A DNA stretch of 64,000 bases from Corynebacterium pseudotuberculosis. Its GTDB lineage: Bacteria > Actinomycetota > Actinomycetes > Mycobacteriales > Mycobacteriaceae. Of this stretch, positions 1 to 9,974 are shown in pieces. Positions within the stretch are counted from its first letter, which is position 1; each line of letters opens with the position of its first letter. The translations under genes were made by a program, and so were the position numbers. The notes beneath the pieces were generated by a model. It was not told the DNA's origin and searched no databases. It saw only the letters and a list, made by a program, of their open reading frames with translations. The stretch covers positions 310,001-374,000 of the forward strand of contig NZ_CP021251.1 of the NCBI RefSeq assembly GCF_002155265.1, read 5' to 3'.

Positions 1-586
1 CATCGGCATCGGTCTGCTTGAATCGAGCCTCCTGGCGGGAAGCGATTGTCATGTCACACACAACGTGTAAAGAGTGCCCGCCACCTGCGGCCCAGCCGTT
101 GACTACCGCTATAACCACTTTGGGCATGGTGCGGATGAGTCGTTGTACCTCAAGAATGTGCAGCCTGCCACCTTCGACCTTTTCCCTGGCAGTGTCCACT
201 GTTGATTCGTCTGCGGTGGCGTCGTCGTGAGCGTGCTCAGTGGCGTACCTATATCCGGAACGTCCGCGGATACGTTGATCGCCGCCGGAACAGAAGGCCC
301 AGCCACCATCTTTTTCGCTCGGCCCATTTCCGGTAAGCAGTACGGTGCCCACATCGGGTGTGCGGCGAGCGTGGTCGAGTGCGCGATAGAGCTCGTCGAC
401 AGTGTGGGGTCGGAAAGCATTACGGACTTCAGGGCGGTCAAAAGCTATGCGCACAATTCCGTTTTCTCGTCCTTCACCTACGTGACGGTGGTACGTGATA
501 TCAGTAAGATCCTGGAACCCCGCGACGGTCTCCCACTGGGAAGCATCAAAAGGATTATCGGTACTGTATGTTTTCTGCTCATCCAT
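1..586 (-). CDS. menB: 1,4-dihydroxy-2-naphthoyl-CoA synthase MenB (C-terminus off window)
   Basis: MenB closes the second aromatic ring of menaquinone by converting o-succinylbenzoyl-CoA to dihydroxynaphthoyl-CoA in the cytoplasm. The first 195 or so residues are present, starting at the ATG read leftwards from 586 (M-D-E-Q-K-T-Y). The crotonase-fold signatures of MenB are visible: GNGPSEKDGGWAFCSGGDQR around residues 85-105, and later VNGWAAGGGHSLHVVCD. The 3' end lies beyond position 1, so the C-terminal helix cannot be judged. menC and menD follow 2-3 kb away on the opposite strand, which supports the assignment. Identity is near certain from the motifs; the gene is partial only because of the window edge. 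Confidence 0.93.
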   Translation of the reverse strand, partial: MDEQKTYSTDNPFDASQWETVAGFQDLTDITYHRHVGEGRENGIVRIAFDRPEVRNAFRPHTVDELYRALDHARRTPDVGTVLLTGNGPSEKDGGWAFCSGGDQRIRGRSGYRYATEHAHDDATADESTVDTAREKVEGGRLHILEVQRLIRTMPKVVIAVVNGWAAGGGHSLHVVCDMTIASRQEARFKQTDAD

Positions 587-717
587 AATTAAAGAATCTA
601 GTCTTTCAACCTGAGCCCCTTCCAAGAACTGCCTTTCTGAGGCGTATGCTGCCAGCTTCTTTGCTGGCTGCGACTTGGTAGTGCGATGCGATTGGACAGG
701 GGCGAGGTCAAGGTAGG

Positions 718-2140
718 TTAACCGATAAATAAGAACGCAAACAGTGTGTTGAGAACTGTTGCAACAACCATGGGAACAAGGGTGCGTTTGACCAGTCGAA
801 TCGGGTTGACTTTGATGGCGCCGGCGACGATAAGCACTGCCGCGTTGACCGGAGAGATCTGGCGCATCAGATTAGACGTGCCCCAGATTGCAGTGAGCAT
901 TTGCGGTGCGTGGATGGAAGACTGTGTCGCTAAAGAGGGGACTACCTCGGAGAACGCAAAATAGGGGGCAGTTCCGGAGCCGGTGAGAGTGGCCATGGCG
1001 GCGGTAGCGACCACAAAAATGAGAACGATGAGTATGGCTGCGCCGGAAGAACCTTCGGCTGCTTGGATGAGCATGTCGATCACGCCCATCTGGGTAATAC
1101 CTTCGACTAAAACGGCAGCGGCTACGAGTAGGGAGACTACGCCTGCTGCGCCTTCACCCATGCCTTTGAAAAAACTTGCTACCGAGTCGATGGCGCCCGT
1201 GATTGTGCGTTTACGCAAGGATTCGATGATGAGCGCAACAAAAAGAGATACCACGGTAACAGGTAGGATTCCGGCTTCAAAGGGGAGCACACTAAGGCGC
1301 TTTAAAAGGGCTGAAACGACGATCAAAAGAAGGGGCATGAGCGGGAGGACCGCGTAAATAGCCGGGTAGCCCAGACGCGCGCTCAAGGGCGTCTCTGGTA
1401 GCTGCATCGGAGTCGCTTATTTCTCGGTTTTCTGCGTTGTGCTGCGTTCCCTCGTGGGCATGGCGCGTATCGACGATATCGCAATGGCGTTGCCACCACA
1501 TGTGTACAAAAGCGGTGATTATCAACGCCGGCACGGTTGCCCATGCGACATGGCCGTAGACAAATTCTGTGACGGTCATGCCGGTAAGGTCAGCACCTTG
1601 AATGAGCCCCGCCTCTAGCGGGGTAGGGATGATCGTGGAAGACGTGACCACGATGGCTCCTACTGTCAAAGGGGTGAGTCCGGCGGCTATGAGCGCGGGT
1701 AGGAGCGTTGCCACGAGGAGTAGTGAGAGCGCGGAAGCTGAGGGAATAACCAGTGACAAAAGGTTTCCTATTAAAAATCCCACTGGGACGAGCCAATATG
1801 ATCCCTTAAAACGGCGTAATGGTGTGGAAAGTATCACCACGGTTTTGGCATCGGCACCAATATGGCGCATATAGGAAACAAAACCAAAAAGCACCATAAT
1901 GGCCATGCCGATTCCAGAGAAACGACTCTTAAAAAGAGCTTCTACCACGAGTAGTTGGTCATAGAGCGCGTTCCCGGAAGAAGTGATGTCCGTGGAACGG
2001 AATTCTGCCCGGCCTGTGAGGGCGGCAATCATGAGGAGCAGAACGCCTACAAAGAAAATGGCTGCGGCAGCGTGGACCTTTTTGACTATGAGATAAACCA
2101 CTGCGGCGACAGCCAGAAGGGCGATGAGGATGTAAAGCAT
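718..2140 (-). pseudogene. DcuC-family C4-dicarboxylate carrier, broken by a frameshift
   Basis: The two halves of one membrane transporter lie in different frames. The N-terminal part (2140 down to about 1400) and the C-terminal part (about 1400 down to 718) together resemble DcuC/DcuD-type anaerobic C4-dicarboxylate carriers, which exchange fumarate, malate or succinate. The N-terminal half has hydrophobic helices and motifs such as GFVSYMRHIGADA and PTPLEAGLIQGA. The C-terminal half begins in good agreement at PAIYAVLPLMPLLLIVV and contains GSGTAPYFAFSE. Going from the first frame to the second requires skipping one base between about 1370 and 1420, inside the expected cytoplasmic loop. 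No ribosome-binding site precedes the ATG at 1407, so two separate genes are unlikely. Either a real one-base insertion or a sequencing error explains it. Family assignment is good; substrate is inferred. Confidence 0.75.
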
Positions 2141-2443
2141 ACGAGAGTCCTTTTAAAGGGATATCTGGTTATAACCAATCCCCATTTACGTTAGCAGGAT
2201 TGGTCACATTTCAGATTAAAAGTGACTTTTTTCATTGATTAGACTGTGGTTAATGGTCCGATGGCCTAATATCGATCGACTTGGGTGTCCGTTGTCTTTT
2301 GCTGTGTCCCGCTGTGTTCTGTTCGCCTGTTGGGGTGGCGTGCGAGCTCAATGCGTCCGTATGGTGCAATCTTGAATATTCAACAAAGCAAACATTTTTA
2401 TTCTTAATGATGAAGACTGGCGATAGGGCGGTAACCTAGCTGT
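2141..2443. other. Divergent intergenic region, dcuC / menC
   Basis: This 303-base gap separates two divergent genes. It holds a perfect 12-base palindrome TGGTTATAACCA at 2166-2177, about 26 bases upstream of the dcuC start, and the menC promoter at its right end. I see no coding potential in it. Confidence 0.6.
2432..2437 (+). promoter_or_regulatory. menC -10 box, probably a leaderless mRNA
   Basis: The hexamer TAACCT ends six bases before the menC ATG, and no ribosome-binding site is visible. Transcription would begin at or next to the A of the start codon. Leaderless transcripts are common in Corynebacterium; the exact start site here is inferred. Confidence 0.5.
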
Positions 2444-3481
2444 ATGACACAAGCGAAACCCCTATCAGCGTGGGGCGCCACAATAGATGAGGTACTTGAG
2501 CGCGCCCACGTGGTTGCACTTCCTATGAGGGTGCCTTTCCGTGGCGTGACCACGCGTGAAGCCCTTCTGTTCCGAGGTCCGGTCGGCTGGGGAGAGTTTG
2601 CACCCTTTTCGGACTATAGCCCTGAAGAATCCGCCTATTGGCTTTCTTCGGGTCTGGAAATGGCTTATCAGGGCCCACCGAAGGCTATGCGTGACTGCGT
2701 AGAGGTCAACGGCACCATCCCGGCAGTGATTCCAGAGCAGGTGCCTGAAGTGATGGCGCATTTTGATGGATGCCGGACTTTCAAAGTAAAAGTTGCGGAG
2801 AAAGGTCATTCACTTTCGGATGATGTTGCTCGTGTGAATGCTGTTCGGGAGGCCATGCCCTCGGCAATAATACGCGTTGACGCGAACCGTGGTTGGTCTG
2901 TCGAACAAGCCTTTTGCGCCGCCAAGCAGTTGAGCCCTCTGGACTATATGGAGCAGCCTTGCGCAACGGTTGCGGAACTTATTGAGCTGCGCCAGCGTCT
3001 TATACGGGCCGGTTTGTTTGTTCGAGTTGCCGCGGATGAGGCGATACGCAGAGCAGAAGATCCTTATGAGGTGGCGCGTGCACAAGCGGCAGACGTCGCA
3101 GTGGTAAAAGCGGCCCCCCTAGGAGGACCACGAAAATTGTTGCAGATCGCCGAGTTTATGCGTGCGCGTGGTCTAGACATAACAGTGGCCAGTGCTCTAG
3201 ACACAGGCGTGGGGATGAATGCCGGGCTGGCAGCAGTCGCGGCTTTGCCTAAACACACTGATGATGAAGACTTTGACGTGCCCCCGGCAGCGGCAGGGCT
3301 GGCTACACAGCGGCTTTTTGTGGAGGACATCACTGCACCACGTCAGATCGTCGACGGGCAGCTGGCTGTGGAAATGCTCTCCCCGGACCCCGATCGGCTC
3401 TCGGAATTTAGTGTTAAAGATAGTCGCCGCGATGCGTGGTTGCAGCGGCTACAGGAGGCGTGGGAATTCCTAGAGCGTTAA
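2444..3481 (+). CDS. menC: o-succinylbenzoate synthase MenC
   Basis: MenC dehydrates SHCHC to o-succinylbenzoate, the step after MenD and MenH in menaquinone synthesis. The 345-residue protein belongs to the enolase superfamily (muconate-cycloisomerase subgroup). Visible active-site elements are the F-K-V-K-V-A lysine strand near residue 112, R-V-D-A-N near 143, M-E-Q-P near 170, A-D-E-A near 196 (metal ligands D, E, D) and V-V-K-A-A near 221, which carries the second catalytic lysine. The start at 2444 fits a -10 box six bases upstream. menD follows after 63 bases with its own -10 box. Length and motifs are normal for the actinobacterial MenC. Confidence 0.95.
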   Translation: MTQAKPLSAWGATIDEVLERAHVVALPMRVPFRGVTTREALLFRGPVGWGEFAPFSDYSPEESAYWLSSGLEMAYQGPPKAMRDCVEVNGTIPAVIPEQVPEVMAHFDGCRTFKVKVAEKGHSLSDDVARVNAVREAMPSAIIRVDANRGWSVEQAFCAAKQLSPLDYMEQPCATVAELIELRQRLIRAGLFVRVAADEAIRRAEDPYEVARAQAADVAVVKAAPLGGPRKLLQIAEFMRARGLDITVASALDTGVGMNAGLAAVAALPKHTDDEDFDVPPAAAGLATQRLFVEDITAPRQIVDGQLAVEMLSPDPDRLSEFSVKDSRRDAWLQRLQEAWEFLER

Positions 3482-3531
3482 GCGAAAGGCCCCGGTGCCT
3501 GCCCCACTGCCCTCAGCGGAGCGGAAACGCT

Positions 3532-3537
3532 TAAAAT
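3532..3537 (+). promoter_or_regulatory. menD -10 box, probably a leaderless mRNA
   Basis: TAAAAT lies seven bases before the menD ATG with no Shine-Dalgarno sequence in between. The geometry repeats that of menC, so menD may have its own leaderless transcript as well as read-through from menC. Confidence 0.5.
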
Positions 3538-3544
3538 ATGGGAC

Positions 3545-5158
3545 ATGATTTCATCGCCCCAGCTTGCCCGCGCCGTCGCTGCTAAACTCGCCCACTATCT
3601 CACTGATGTGGTGATCTGCCCTGGCTCGCGTAATTCTCCGCTCTCCTTGGAGCTGCTTGCTCGGGATGATATTCGAGTGCATACGCGTATCGACGAGCGC
3701 AGCGCAGCATTTTTAGCGTTAGGCATGGGGCGGGCATCTGGAAGACACGTGGGAGTTGTTACGACCTCTGGAACAGCGGTGGCTAGCTGCCTGCCCGCGA
3801 TGGTGGAGGCCTATCACTCTCACGCACCATTAGCCATGATTTCGGCGGATCGTCCAGCGCACTTGCACGGGACGGGGGCAAATCAGACGATCAACCAGAC
3901 GGGAATCTTTGGAGTGGTTCCTACCACTTCTGTGGCTGCGCTTGCAGACGTAGAGCTGATCGATGCGGCCTTTAAGAGGGGACAGGTTCACATCAATGTG
4001 GAGCTGGATACGCCTTTGGTAGAAGATTGTCTACCGGCACCAACTACTAAGGGAGCGAAAAAAGCACCGATAAAAGGTGATTTCACAGATCATGGGGAGG
4101 TTGAAATAGATCTCAGCCGTCCTACCCTTGTGATCACCGGTGATGAGGCATGGGATGTTCCTGGGCTGGAAGACGTTCCTACGATTGCAGAGCCGAGTGC
4201 CCCAGCCCCGTACCATCCCGTGCACCCCTTGGCGACCAGCATATTCGCGCATGAACAGGTCTCAGCCGAAGGCTATGTGGTAAATACCAAACCAGAGCAG
4301 GTAATTGTGGTGGGGCATCCAACGCTGCATCGTAGCGTTTTTGACCTGATCGCCGATCCAGCAATCGAGGTAACCGTATTAACGCGCACCGATACAATTA
4401 CCGACCCCACCCACAGCGCGCAAAAAGTTGCAACCCGGATAAAAACTACAGGGCGCCCCTCAGAACAATGGCTCAAAATCTGTGAAGCCGCCTCCGAACT
4501 GGCTGCAGAGGCCGTTCGCGACGTACTCGCTCAGGACTTTCGATTCAGCGGTCTGCATGTTGCCGCAGCAGTGGCGGACACGCTTGCTACCGGTGACACC
4601 TTAGTACTTGGTGCATCTAATCCGGTTCGGGATGCCTCCTTTGTAGGTCTGCCTTTTTCCGCAGTGGATACCTACACACCTCGTGGCACAGCGGGCATCG
4701 ACGGTACCGTGTCCCAAGCCATCGGCGTGGCTTTGACCGTTCAAGCTCGAAACCCTGAAGAAATTCGCGCTGCTCGCACCGTGGCGCTCATGGGAGACGT
4801 CACATTCCTTCATGACGTAGGCGGGCTCTTTACCGGCCCAGATTCACCGCAACCGGAAAACCTAACAATCGTAGTGGCCAATGACTCCGGCGGCGGAATA
4901 TTTGAGACTCTGGAAGTGGGAAGCCCTCAGTTGCGGGGCAGTTTTGAACGCGCCTTTGGCACTCCCCATGAGATAGATATTGAAAGTATTGCCGCCGCGT
5001 ATGGTGTGGAATACCAGCTTGCAACTGACATGCAAGGACTAATTGAAAAGCTTATCGACGCCACCGACACCGCAGGATTTACCCTCATTGAGGCTCGGAC
5101 TACGCGCGCTGACCGCCGAGCCATGCACGAGGCGCTGGTTAAGAAGGTGAACATGTGA
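3545..5158 (+). CDS. menD: SEPHCHC synthase MenD, thiamine-diphosphate enzyme
   Basis: MenD joins isochorismate and 2-oxoglutarate with decarboxylation, the committing step of the menaquinone pathway. The 537 residues show the usual three-part thiamine-diphosphate architecture. [12 protein letters not shown] lies near residue 27, [19 protein letters not shown] near 50 and [10 protein letters not shown] near 77. In the C-terminal domain [12 protein letters not shown] followed by [12 protein letters not shown] forms the cofactor/Mg site. The stop codon overlaps the GTG of the next gene (GTGA), indicating translational coupling. Order menC-menD-membrane protein-mgtA-menG is the same as in mycobacteria (Rv0553 to Rv0558, from memory). 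Confidence 0.96.
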   Translation: MISSPQLARAVAAKLAHYLTDVVICPGSRNSPLSLELLARDDIRVHTRIDERSAAFLALGMGRASGRHVGVVTTSGTAVASCLPAMVEAYHSHAPLAMISADRPAHLHGTGANQTINQTGIFGVVPTTSVAALADVELIDAAFKRGQVHINVELDTPLVEDCLPAPTTKGAKKAPIKGDFTDHGEVEIDLSRPTLVITGDEAWDVPGLEDVPTIAEPSAPAPYHPVHPLATSIFAHEQVSAEGYVVNTKPEQVIVVGHPTLHRSVFDLIADPAIEVTVLTRTDTITDPTHSAQKVATRIKTTGRPSEQWLKICEAASELAAEAVRDVLAQDFRFSGLHVAAAVADTLATGDTLVLGASNPVRDASFVGLPFSAVDTYTPRGTAGIDGTVSQAIGVALTVQARNPEEIRAARTVALMGDVTFLHDVGGLFTGPDSPQPENLTIVVANDSGGGIFETLEVGSPQLRGSFERAFGTPHEIDIESIAAAYGVEYQLATDMQGLIEKLIDATDTAGFTLIEARTTRADRRAMHEALVKKVNM

Positions 5159-5610
5159 GTCGGCTGCCACACTATCCGCCGGCGAGCATCAGGAGGCGCT
5201 TGCACCAAGCCATACTGGCACTTTTTGTCGCGGCCACGGTCGGTTGCATCAGCATGGTGATAGGTCCTGCTCTTAATGACCGCGAGATATCAAAGGCGCC
5301 GGGTCGCACGCTGGCTAAAGTCATTGATGTGGGTACCTTCCGCTCCACAGTGGAATATCAGGATGAGGAAGGGGTCTATCATTCTCCACGCGGAGGCTTG
5401 CTTTATCCCACAGGGCTGGGCAAAGGACAGCGCGTCTGGGTCACCTATGCCAAAAGCAATCCAGACCTGGTAAAGGTGCAGGGGAGGGGATGGACGCTCG
5501 CACTTATCCCGGCGCTGAGCACCTGGGTGGTGTCCTTTATGATAACGATGACCCTGTGGTGGGTTGTCACCCTGTGGTACAGAAAACATGCGAATAGCGA
5601 TAATCGCTGA
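5155..5610 (+). CDS. DUF3592-type membrane protein
   Basis: The protein has 151 residues, a hydrophobic helix near residues 20-40, an extracytoplasmic beta-rich segment (A-K-V-I-D-V-G-T-F through R-V-W-V-T-Y-A) and a second helix near residues 110-140. This is the layout of DUF3592 proteins, whose function is unknown. It begins at a GTG overlapping the menD stop and ends just after the likely mgtA start, so it is embedded in the operon. The same small membrane gene sits between menD and mgtA in mycobacteria (Rv0556, from memory), so a link to the mannolipid or menaquinone steps is plausible but unproven. Confidence 0.7.
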   Translation: MSRLPHYPPASIRRRLHQAILALFVAATVGCISMVIGPALNDREISKAPGRTLAKVIDVGTFRSTVEYQDEEGVYHSPRGGLLYPTGLGKGQRVWVTYAKSNPDLVKVQGRGWTLALIPALSTWVVSFMITMTLWWVVTLWYRKHANSDNR

Positions 5611-6712
5611 ATCCTTTCTCCCCGCTGTCAATGGGGTAACCAACTCAGTGCTGCGCGTACTCGAGCACACGCAGCGATGTGGGCATGAAGCCATGGTGAT
5701 CGCGCCGGGTGCACGAGATGGCGAAGAAGAAATCCGTTCCTATTGTGGAGCGAGTATTTATCGAGTGCCGACTGTGATGGTGCCGCTCATCAATTCCCTC
5801 CCCATCGGAATTCCTTTAGGTCTTCGGGAACTGTTGCAAGCTTTTAGGCCCGATGTAGTGCATCTCGCATCACCTTATGCATTGGCTGCCCGCGGCGCCT
5901 TTGTTGCGAGAAATCTAGGACTGCCCTGTGTAGCGGTCTTTCAGACAGACATTGCGGGCTTTAGCCACAGGTACCACCTGCGGTGCTTGGAACGCACTAG
6001 TTGGGCTTGGACACGGGCTTTTCACAATGCAGCTACCCTTACCCTTACCCTCGCCCCTTCTCGGTCGGCGGCGGCAGCCTTGAATGTGCATGGCATAGAA
6101 CGGGTTAAGCCCTGGGGGCGTGGAGTAGATCTGGAGTTGTTTCATCCAGATCGTAGGGACGAAAAGCTTGCGCGCAACTGGGGCGCGGATAATCGCATTG
6201 TGGTGGGATATGTGGGCAGACTAGCTGCGGAAAAAGGTGTGCATAGACTCGTCGATCTAGCGTGCGACAACAACATTCAACTGGTGATCGTAGGCGATGG
6301 GCCAGAGCGTAAGAACTTAGAAAAACAGCTTCCATGCGCGATTTTTACTGGAGGGCTCACGGGCCTTGACTTGGCTAGGGCCTATGCCAGCTTCGACGTG
6401 TTTGTGCATCCTGGCGAGTTTGAGACTTTTTGCCAGACAATTCAGGAGGCCAAAGCCTCTGGTATCCCGGTTATTTCTGTGGCGGAAGGCGGGCCGAGAG
6501 ATTTGATAGATAACAGATCGGGTGTGTTGTTACCGCTTATCCATGACTCACTGGTGGGACTATCACAATCCGTCTATGAGGTCTTTGAAAATCGCGAAGA
6601 TTTGAGCAAAACTGCACGCCAGAGCGTGGAAGATAAGTCGTGGGCCCGAGTTTGTGATCAACTTTTCCGCTATTACCAAGAAGCGATGATTACACTGGAT
6701 AACCGTGGCTAA
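5588..6712 (+). CDS. mgtA: GDP-mannose-dependent mannosyltransferase, MgtA-like (GT4)
   Basis: This 374-residue GT-B fold enzyme matches the actinobacterial MgtA/PimB-type mannosyltransferases. In C. glutamicum the orthologous position encodes MgtA, which mannosylates glucuronosyl diacylglycerol to make a lipomannan-like precursor. The N-terminus carries the GT4 loop [19 protein letters not shown] sits near residue 180, [10 protein letters not shown] begins the donor domain and [19 protein letters not shown] gives the E-x7-E motif. I chose the ATG at 5588 because it begins directly at the conserved [10 protein letters not shown] strand; an upstream in-frame codon at 5564 lies deeper inside the preceding gene. 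Its stop overlaps menG by eight bases. The acceptor is inferred from synteny. Confidence 0.85.
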   Translation: MRIAIIAESFLPAVNGVTNSVLRVLEHTQRCGHEAMVIAPGARDGEEEIRSYCGASIYRVPTVMVPLINSLPIGIPLGLRELLQAFRPDVVHLASPYALAARGAFVARNLGLPCVAVFQTDIAGFSHRYHLRCLERTSWAWTRAFHNAATLTLTLAPSRSAAAALNVHGIERVKPWGRGVDLELFHPDRRDEKLARNWGADNRIVVGYVGRLAAEKGVHRLVDLACDNNIQLVIVGDGPERKNLEKQLPCAIFTGGLTGLDLARAYASFDVFVHPGEFETFCQTIQEAKASGIPVISVAEGGPRDLIDNRSGVLLPLIHDSLVGLSQSVYEVFENREDLSKTARQSVEDKSWARVCDQLFRYYQEAMITLDNRG

Positions 6713-7403
6713 GGCATCTTTGGAAAAGAACCCCTTCGACGTGGCAAAAATGTTCGATGGTGTGGGAAAGAATTATGACATCACGAACACCGTGCTGAGC
6801 TTTGGGCAAGATCGCAAGTGGCGTGAGAAGACCCGCGAACGCTTAAATCTTCAGCCCGGTGAAAGGGTTCTGGATCTAGCAGCCGGTACCGCAGTATCTA
6901 CGGTAGAACTAGGAAAATCCGGGGCATGGGTTGTGGCCTGCGATTTTTCTCAGGGAATGCTCGCCGCGGGGAAAGAACGAGACGTTCCCAAGGTAGTGGG
7001 GGACGGGATGCAGCTGCCTTTTGCTGATAATTCCTTTGACGCGGTCACTATCTCCTATGGCCTGCGTAACGTCCATGATTTCCAGGCGGCTCTCCGCGAG
7101 ATGGCGCGGGTGACCAAACCTGGTGGCCGGCTTACTATAGCGGAGTTCTCCACTCCTAACGTCCCCGGCTTTAAAACTATCTACAAAGAGTATTTGACCA
7201 GGCTCTTGCCGCTGATAGCTAAAGCGGTGGGGACAAACCCAGAGGCTTATGAATACCTCGCTGAGTCGATCCGCGCTTGGCCAGAACGAGAAGAGCTGGC
7301 TCGTGCTATTAATAACAACGGCTGGTCTGATGCCGGTTGGCAGAATCTCTCTCTTGGGATTGTTGCGCTGCATTCTGCTGTGAAGCCTGAACATAACGGC
7401 TAA
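6705..7403 (+). CDS. menG: Demethylmenaquinone methyltransferase MenG (UbiE family)
   Basis: MenG performs the last obligatory step, SAM-dependent C-methylation of demethylmenaquinone at the membrane face. The 232-residue class I methyltransferase has motif [10 protein letters not shown] near residue 56, [10 protein letters not shown] around motif II and [12 protein letters not shown], the UbiE/MenG signature. Translation begins at GTG 6705, overlapping the end of mgtA, so the two are coupled. A convergent terminator follows. The gene closes the menC-menD-DUF3592-mgtA-menG operon. Confidence 0.95.
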   Translation: MAKASLEKNPFDVAKMFDGVGKNYDITNTVLSFGQDRKWREKTRERLNLQPGERVLDLAAGTAVSTVELGKSGAWVVACDFSQGMLAAGKERDVPKVVGDGMQLPFADNSFDAVTISYGLRNVHDFQAALREMARVTKPGGRLTIAEFSTPNVPGFKTIYKEYLTRLLPLIAKAVGTNPEAYEYLAESIRAWPEREELARAINNNGWSDAGWQNLSLGIVALHSAVKPEHNG

Positions 7404-7411
7404 AAGTAAAA

Positions 7412-7458
7412 GTCAAGGCCTCCCTGCTTAGGCATAAATGCAGCGGGGAGGCCCTGAC
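7412..7458. terminator. Bidirectional terminator between menG and the dehydrogenase gene
   Basis: A hairpin with arms GGCCTCCC (7417-7424) and GGGAGGCC (7446-7453) lies between two convergent genes. It can serve both strands; the T tract is weak. Confidence 0.75.
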
Positions 7459-7482
7459 AATGCGCATCTAGGCTATGCCTGA

Positions 7483-8445
7483 TTATGAGCTAGCTCGGCT
7501 TACTGTCTCACGGATAAACTCGGCGGATTTGTGTATTTGCTCTAGCTCCCAGTCGTTGAGCGTTGGGGGCATCTTGCGGAGCGCTCCAGCATTACCAATG
7601 AGGGTAGGCACGGACATGGATACGTCGTGAAGCCCATATTCGCCGTCGAGTGGGGTACAGATGGGATGGACGGCGTGCTCGTTAAGCAGCACGCATTTAG
7701 CCAACTCATTAGCCGATCGAGCCACTCCCGCATTGGTCCAGCCCTTAGCCAAGAGAACATCATAGGCTGCCTTGATCACGCGTTCTTGGATCTCCGGCGC
7801 AGTGGGAAGAGGACTGCCTCGCCATGCAGAAAGCTCATCCCAGCTGAGTCCTTGAACGTTGACCCGAGAGAGGATCGGCACAGATGTGGAGCCATGCTCG
7901 CCCATCATGTAGCCAGTGACCGATTTGGGGTCAATGCCAAGTTCAGTGCCTATGATCCAACGCATGCGTGCAGAATCTAGCATCGTTCCAGTCCCAAAGA
8001 TTTTTTCAGTGGGATAATCAAATTCTGTGGAGGCGATGTGCACCATAGCATCGAGCGGGTTGGTGATAAAGATAACCACGGCATTCTTAGTATGTGCTGC
8101 GATATTCCCCATGACATCGCGAATTACCGCGCCGCTGATCTCCGCGAGTTCTGCCCGGTCGGGCATGCGCTCCGGATCGTCTGGGTCCGGAAGGATCGAG
8201 CCGCCTGCGGCGACAATAATCACGTCAGCATCGGCGCAATCGGAATAGTCGCCTGGGTGACAGTATGTGTATGCAGTGCCGGGGACACCTGTGGACTGAG
8301 CTTGATCTATGGCCTCACCCTTGGACACACCCGGTTTGATATCAATCGTGGCTATCTCTGAGTAGAGCCCTGAATCCATTGCGTAGCTAAGAACGTAGGA
8401 GCCAACATGCCCCACGCCAACAACAACTAATTTCGAGGTATGCAT
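7483..8445 (-). CDS. L-2-hydroxyacid / L-lactate dehydrogenase family enzyme
   Basis: This 320-residue NAD-dependent enzyme of the LDH/MDH superfamily interconverts an L-2-hydroxyacid and its 2-oxoacid. The Rossmann G-V-G-H-V-G-S lies at residues 10-16, D-S-A-R with the paired Asp and substrate Arg near 157-160, and the catalytic His in M-G-E-H-G at about 184. The substrate loop after AAGG (around 80-100) reads S-I-L-P-D-P-D-D-P-E-R-M-P-D-R. It is longer than in classical LDH and lacks the usual Q-K-P-G-E-T-R, resembling L-2-hydroxyisocaproate dehydrogenase. Substrate is therefore uncertain. A -10 box TAAACT lies eight bases before the ATG, suggesting a leaderless transcript. The gene converges on menG. 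Confidence 0.82.
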   Translation of the reverse strand: MHTSKLVVVGVGHVGSYVLSYAMDSGLYSEIATIDIKPGVSKGEAIDQAQSTGVPGTAYTYCHPGDYSDCADADVIIVAAGGSILPDPDDPERMPDRAELAEISGAVIRDVMGNIAAHTKNAVVIFITNPLDAMVHIASTEFDYPTEKIFGTGTMLDSARMRWIIGTELGIDPKSVTGYMMGEHGSTSVPILSRVNVQGLSWDELSAWRGSPLPTAPEIQERVIKAAYDVLLAKGWTNAGVARSANELAKCVLLNEHAVHPICTPLDGEYGLHDVSMSVPTLIGNAGALRKMPPTLNDWELEQIHKSAEFIRETVSRASS

Positions 8446-8453
8446 ACTTTCTC

Positions 8454-8459
8454 AGTTTA
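8454..8459 (-). promoter_or_regulatory. -10 box of the hydroxyacid dehydrogenase gene
   Basis: TAAACT on the minus strand ends eight bases before the ATG at 8445. Only a GAGAAAG stretch two bases from the start could act as a ribosome site, which is too close, so a leaderless mRNA is likely. Confidence 0.45.
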
Positions 8460-8542
8460 GAAGGCCTCAGGGCGGACCTCCACCGGAAAAAGCATGGTTA
8501 ACGCCACATTGCAGTAAAGCTACGCATGTGCAGAGAGTGATC

Positions 8543-9820
8543 TTATGACCACAAGGGGCTATCGCGGCGCCAGCGGCTCACGCCGGTTCCTGCAAAGCGC
8601 CAGAGCCGCGCAACAAGATCTCGATCGGAGTCCGAGACAAGGTTGCCCATGAGCCGTGCGGCCGCTGGCATAATGACGGTGCCTAGCGGCTTGCGCAGAG
8701 CAAGCGGACCTGCGATGGGCAGCAGCCGTGGGTAGGTGAGTAATCTTGCGGCAGTACGGGCGAGCAAGAATGCCTCCCCATATGTGGAGCGCAACAGCTC
8801 AGGCCATGCATGAGAGAGATCCGCATCAGTGCCCATAAGGCTAACTGCCAGCGCCGCAGTCTCCATGCCATAATCAATCCCCTCGCCGTTGAGAGGGTTC
8901 ACGCAGGCTGCTGCGTCTCCAATAAGCATCCAGTTGGGGCCAGCAACATTGCTTACGGCGCCTCCCATGGGCAACAAAGCGGAGGTGACGCGCTGCGGAA
9001 CCCCAAAACCCCATTCGTCGCTTTGCTGTTGGGCGTAGCTTTGAAGAAGTTTTTTGGTGTTAACCTTTGCTGGTCGCGCGTCCGTGGATAGGGCGCCGCA
9101 TCCGACATTCGCGGTGCCGTTTCCTAATGGAAATATCCACCCGTATCCGGGTTGTGCGGTGCCGGTATCGTCGCGAAGTTCCAAGTGGGAATGCATCCAT
9201 GGGTCATCACCCCTGGGGGTCTCGCAATAAGATCGTGCCGCAATCCCGTACACCTCGCCGCGGTGCCACTGTCTGCCCAAGAGTTTTCCAAAGGTGGAAC
9301 GCACACCGTCTGCAACGATGACAAAAGCGGGAGCAACTACGCGCCCGTCGTCCAAAGTGACAGTGCGGATGCGTCCGGCCTTGGGAAACTCGCTCGTGGG
9401 CTGGGAGCTAGCGGGGGAGGCTTCTACAGAAACCGCAGTGACTCCTTGCCATACCTGCACGTTACTGTGCTGCTGAGCCGTGTTTAAAAGCAGCTCATCA
9501 AACTCTGAGCGCGGCATGGCAGAACTGATTGTCCCAAAGGGAGACTGCGGCCACGGGGCAGTGACTGATCCCCCGAAGCCATGCAATTTAAGGCCTTTGG
9601 AGGCATAGCGAGAGGTGACATCAATCCCAATTTTTTCTAATTGGTGCACTGCTCGGGGCGTGAGACCATCGCCGCAGGTTTTGTCGCGGGGGAAAGTGGC
9701 GGCGTCGATAAGCAAAACCGTTGAACCGCGCTGTGCGGCATTAATGGCTGCCGTGGAGCCGGCAGGGCCAGCACCTACCACGAGCACGTCTACAGAAAAA
9801 ACGGAATTATTCACGCGCAC
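8543..9820 (-). CDS. menJ: Geranylgeranyl-reductase family flavoenzyme, MenJ-like
   Basis: The 425-residue FAD protein has the N-terminal dinucleotide motif G-A-G-P-A-G-S-T-A-A near residue 16, the family signature C-G-D-G-L-T-P-R-A-V near 48 and the second FAD motif G-D-A-A-A-C-V-N-P-L-N-G-E-G-I-D-Y-G near 305. In mycobacteria the member next to the men genes (Rv0561c, MenJ) saturates one isoprene unit of menaquinone. The location here, beside menG and a polyprenyl synthase, points to the same job, giving MK-n(H2). Translation probably starts at GTG 9820 or GTG 9814; no clear ribosome-binding site decides between them. The function rests on synteny plus family. Confidence 0.82.
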   Translation of the reverse strand: MRVNNSVFSVDVLVVGAGPAGSTAAINAAQRGSTVLLIDAATFPRDKTCGDGLTPRAVHQLEKIGIDVTSRYASKGLKLHGFGGSVTAPWPQSPFGTISSAMPRSEFDELLLNTAQQHSNVQVWQGVTAVSVEASPASSQPTSEFPKAGRIRTVTLDDGRVVAPAFVIVADGVRSTFGKLLGRQWHRGEVYGIAARSYCETPRGDDPWMHSHLELRDDTGTAQPGYGWIFPLGNGTANVGCGALSTDARPAKVNTKKLLQSYAQQQSDEWGFGVPQRVTSALLPMGGAVSNVAGPNWMLIGDAAACVNPLNGEGIDYGMETAALAVSLMGTDADLSHAWPELLRSTYGEAFLLARTAARLLTYPRLLPIAGPLALRKPLGTVIMPAAARLMGNLVSDSDRDLVARLWRFAGTGVSRWRRDSPLWS

Positions 9821-9974
9821 TATTGTGACAGCTATGCGCCTTCCTTCACACCCCGGGGTGTGTAAGCCTGGCAGTTTCGACTACGGTTAGGGGGTTAGTT
9901 GTAGAAAGCTAAGTGCGGTTGTCCATCCCGATGTGGGGTGGCTGCTGCCATGACCTTGTAAAGGCAGTTTTGGA

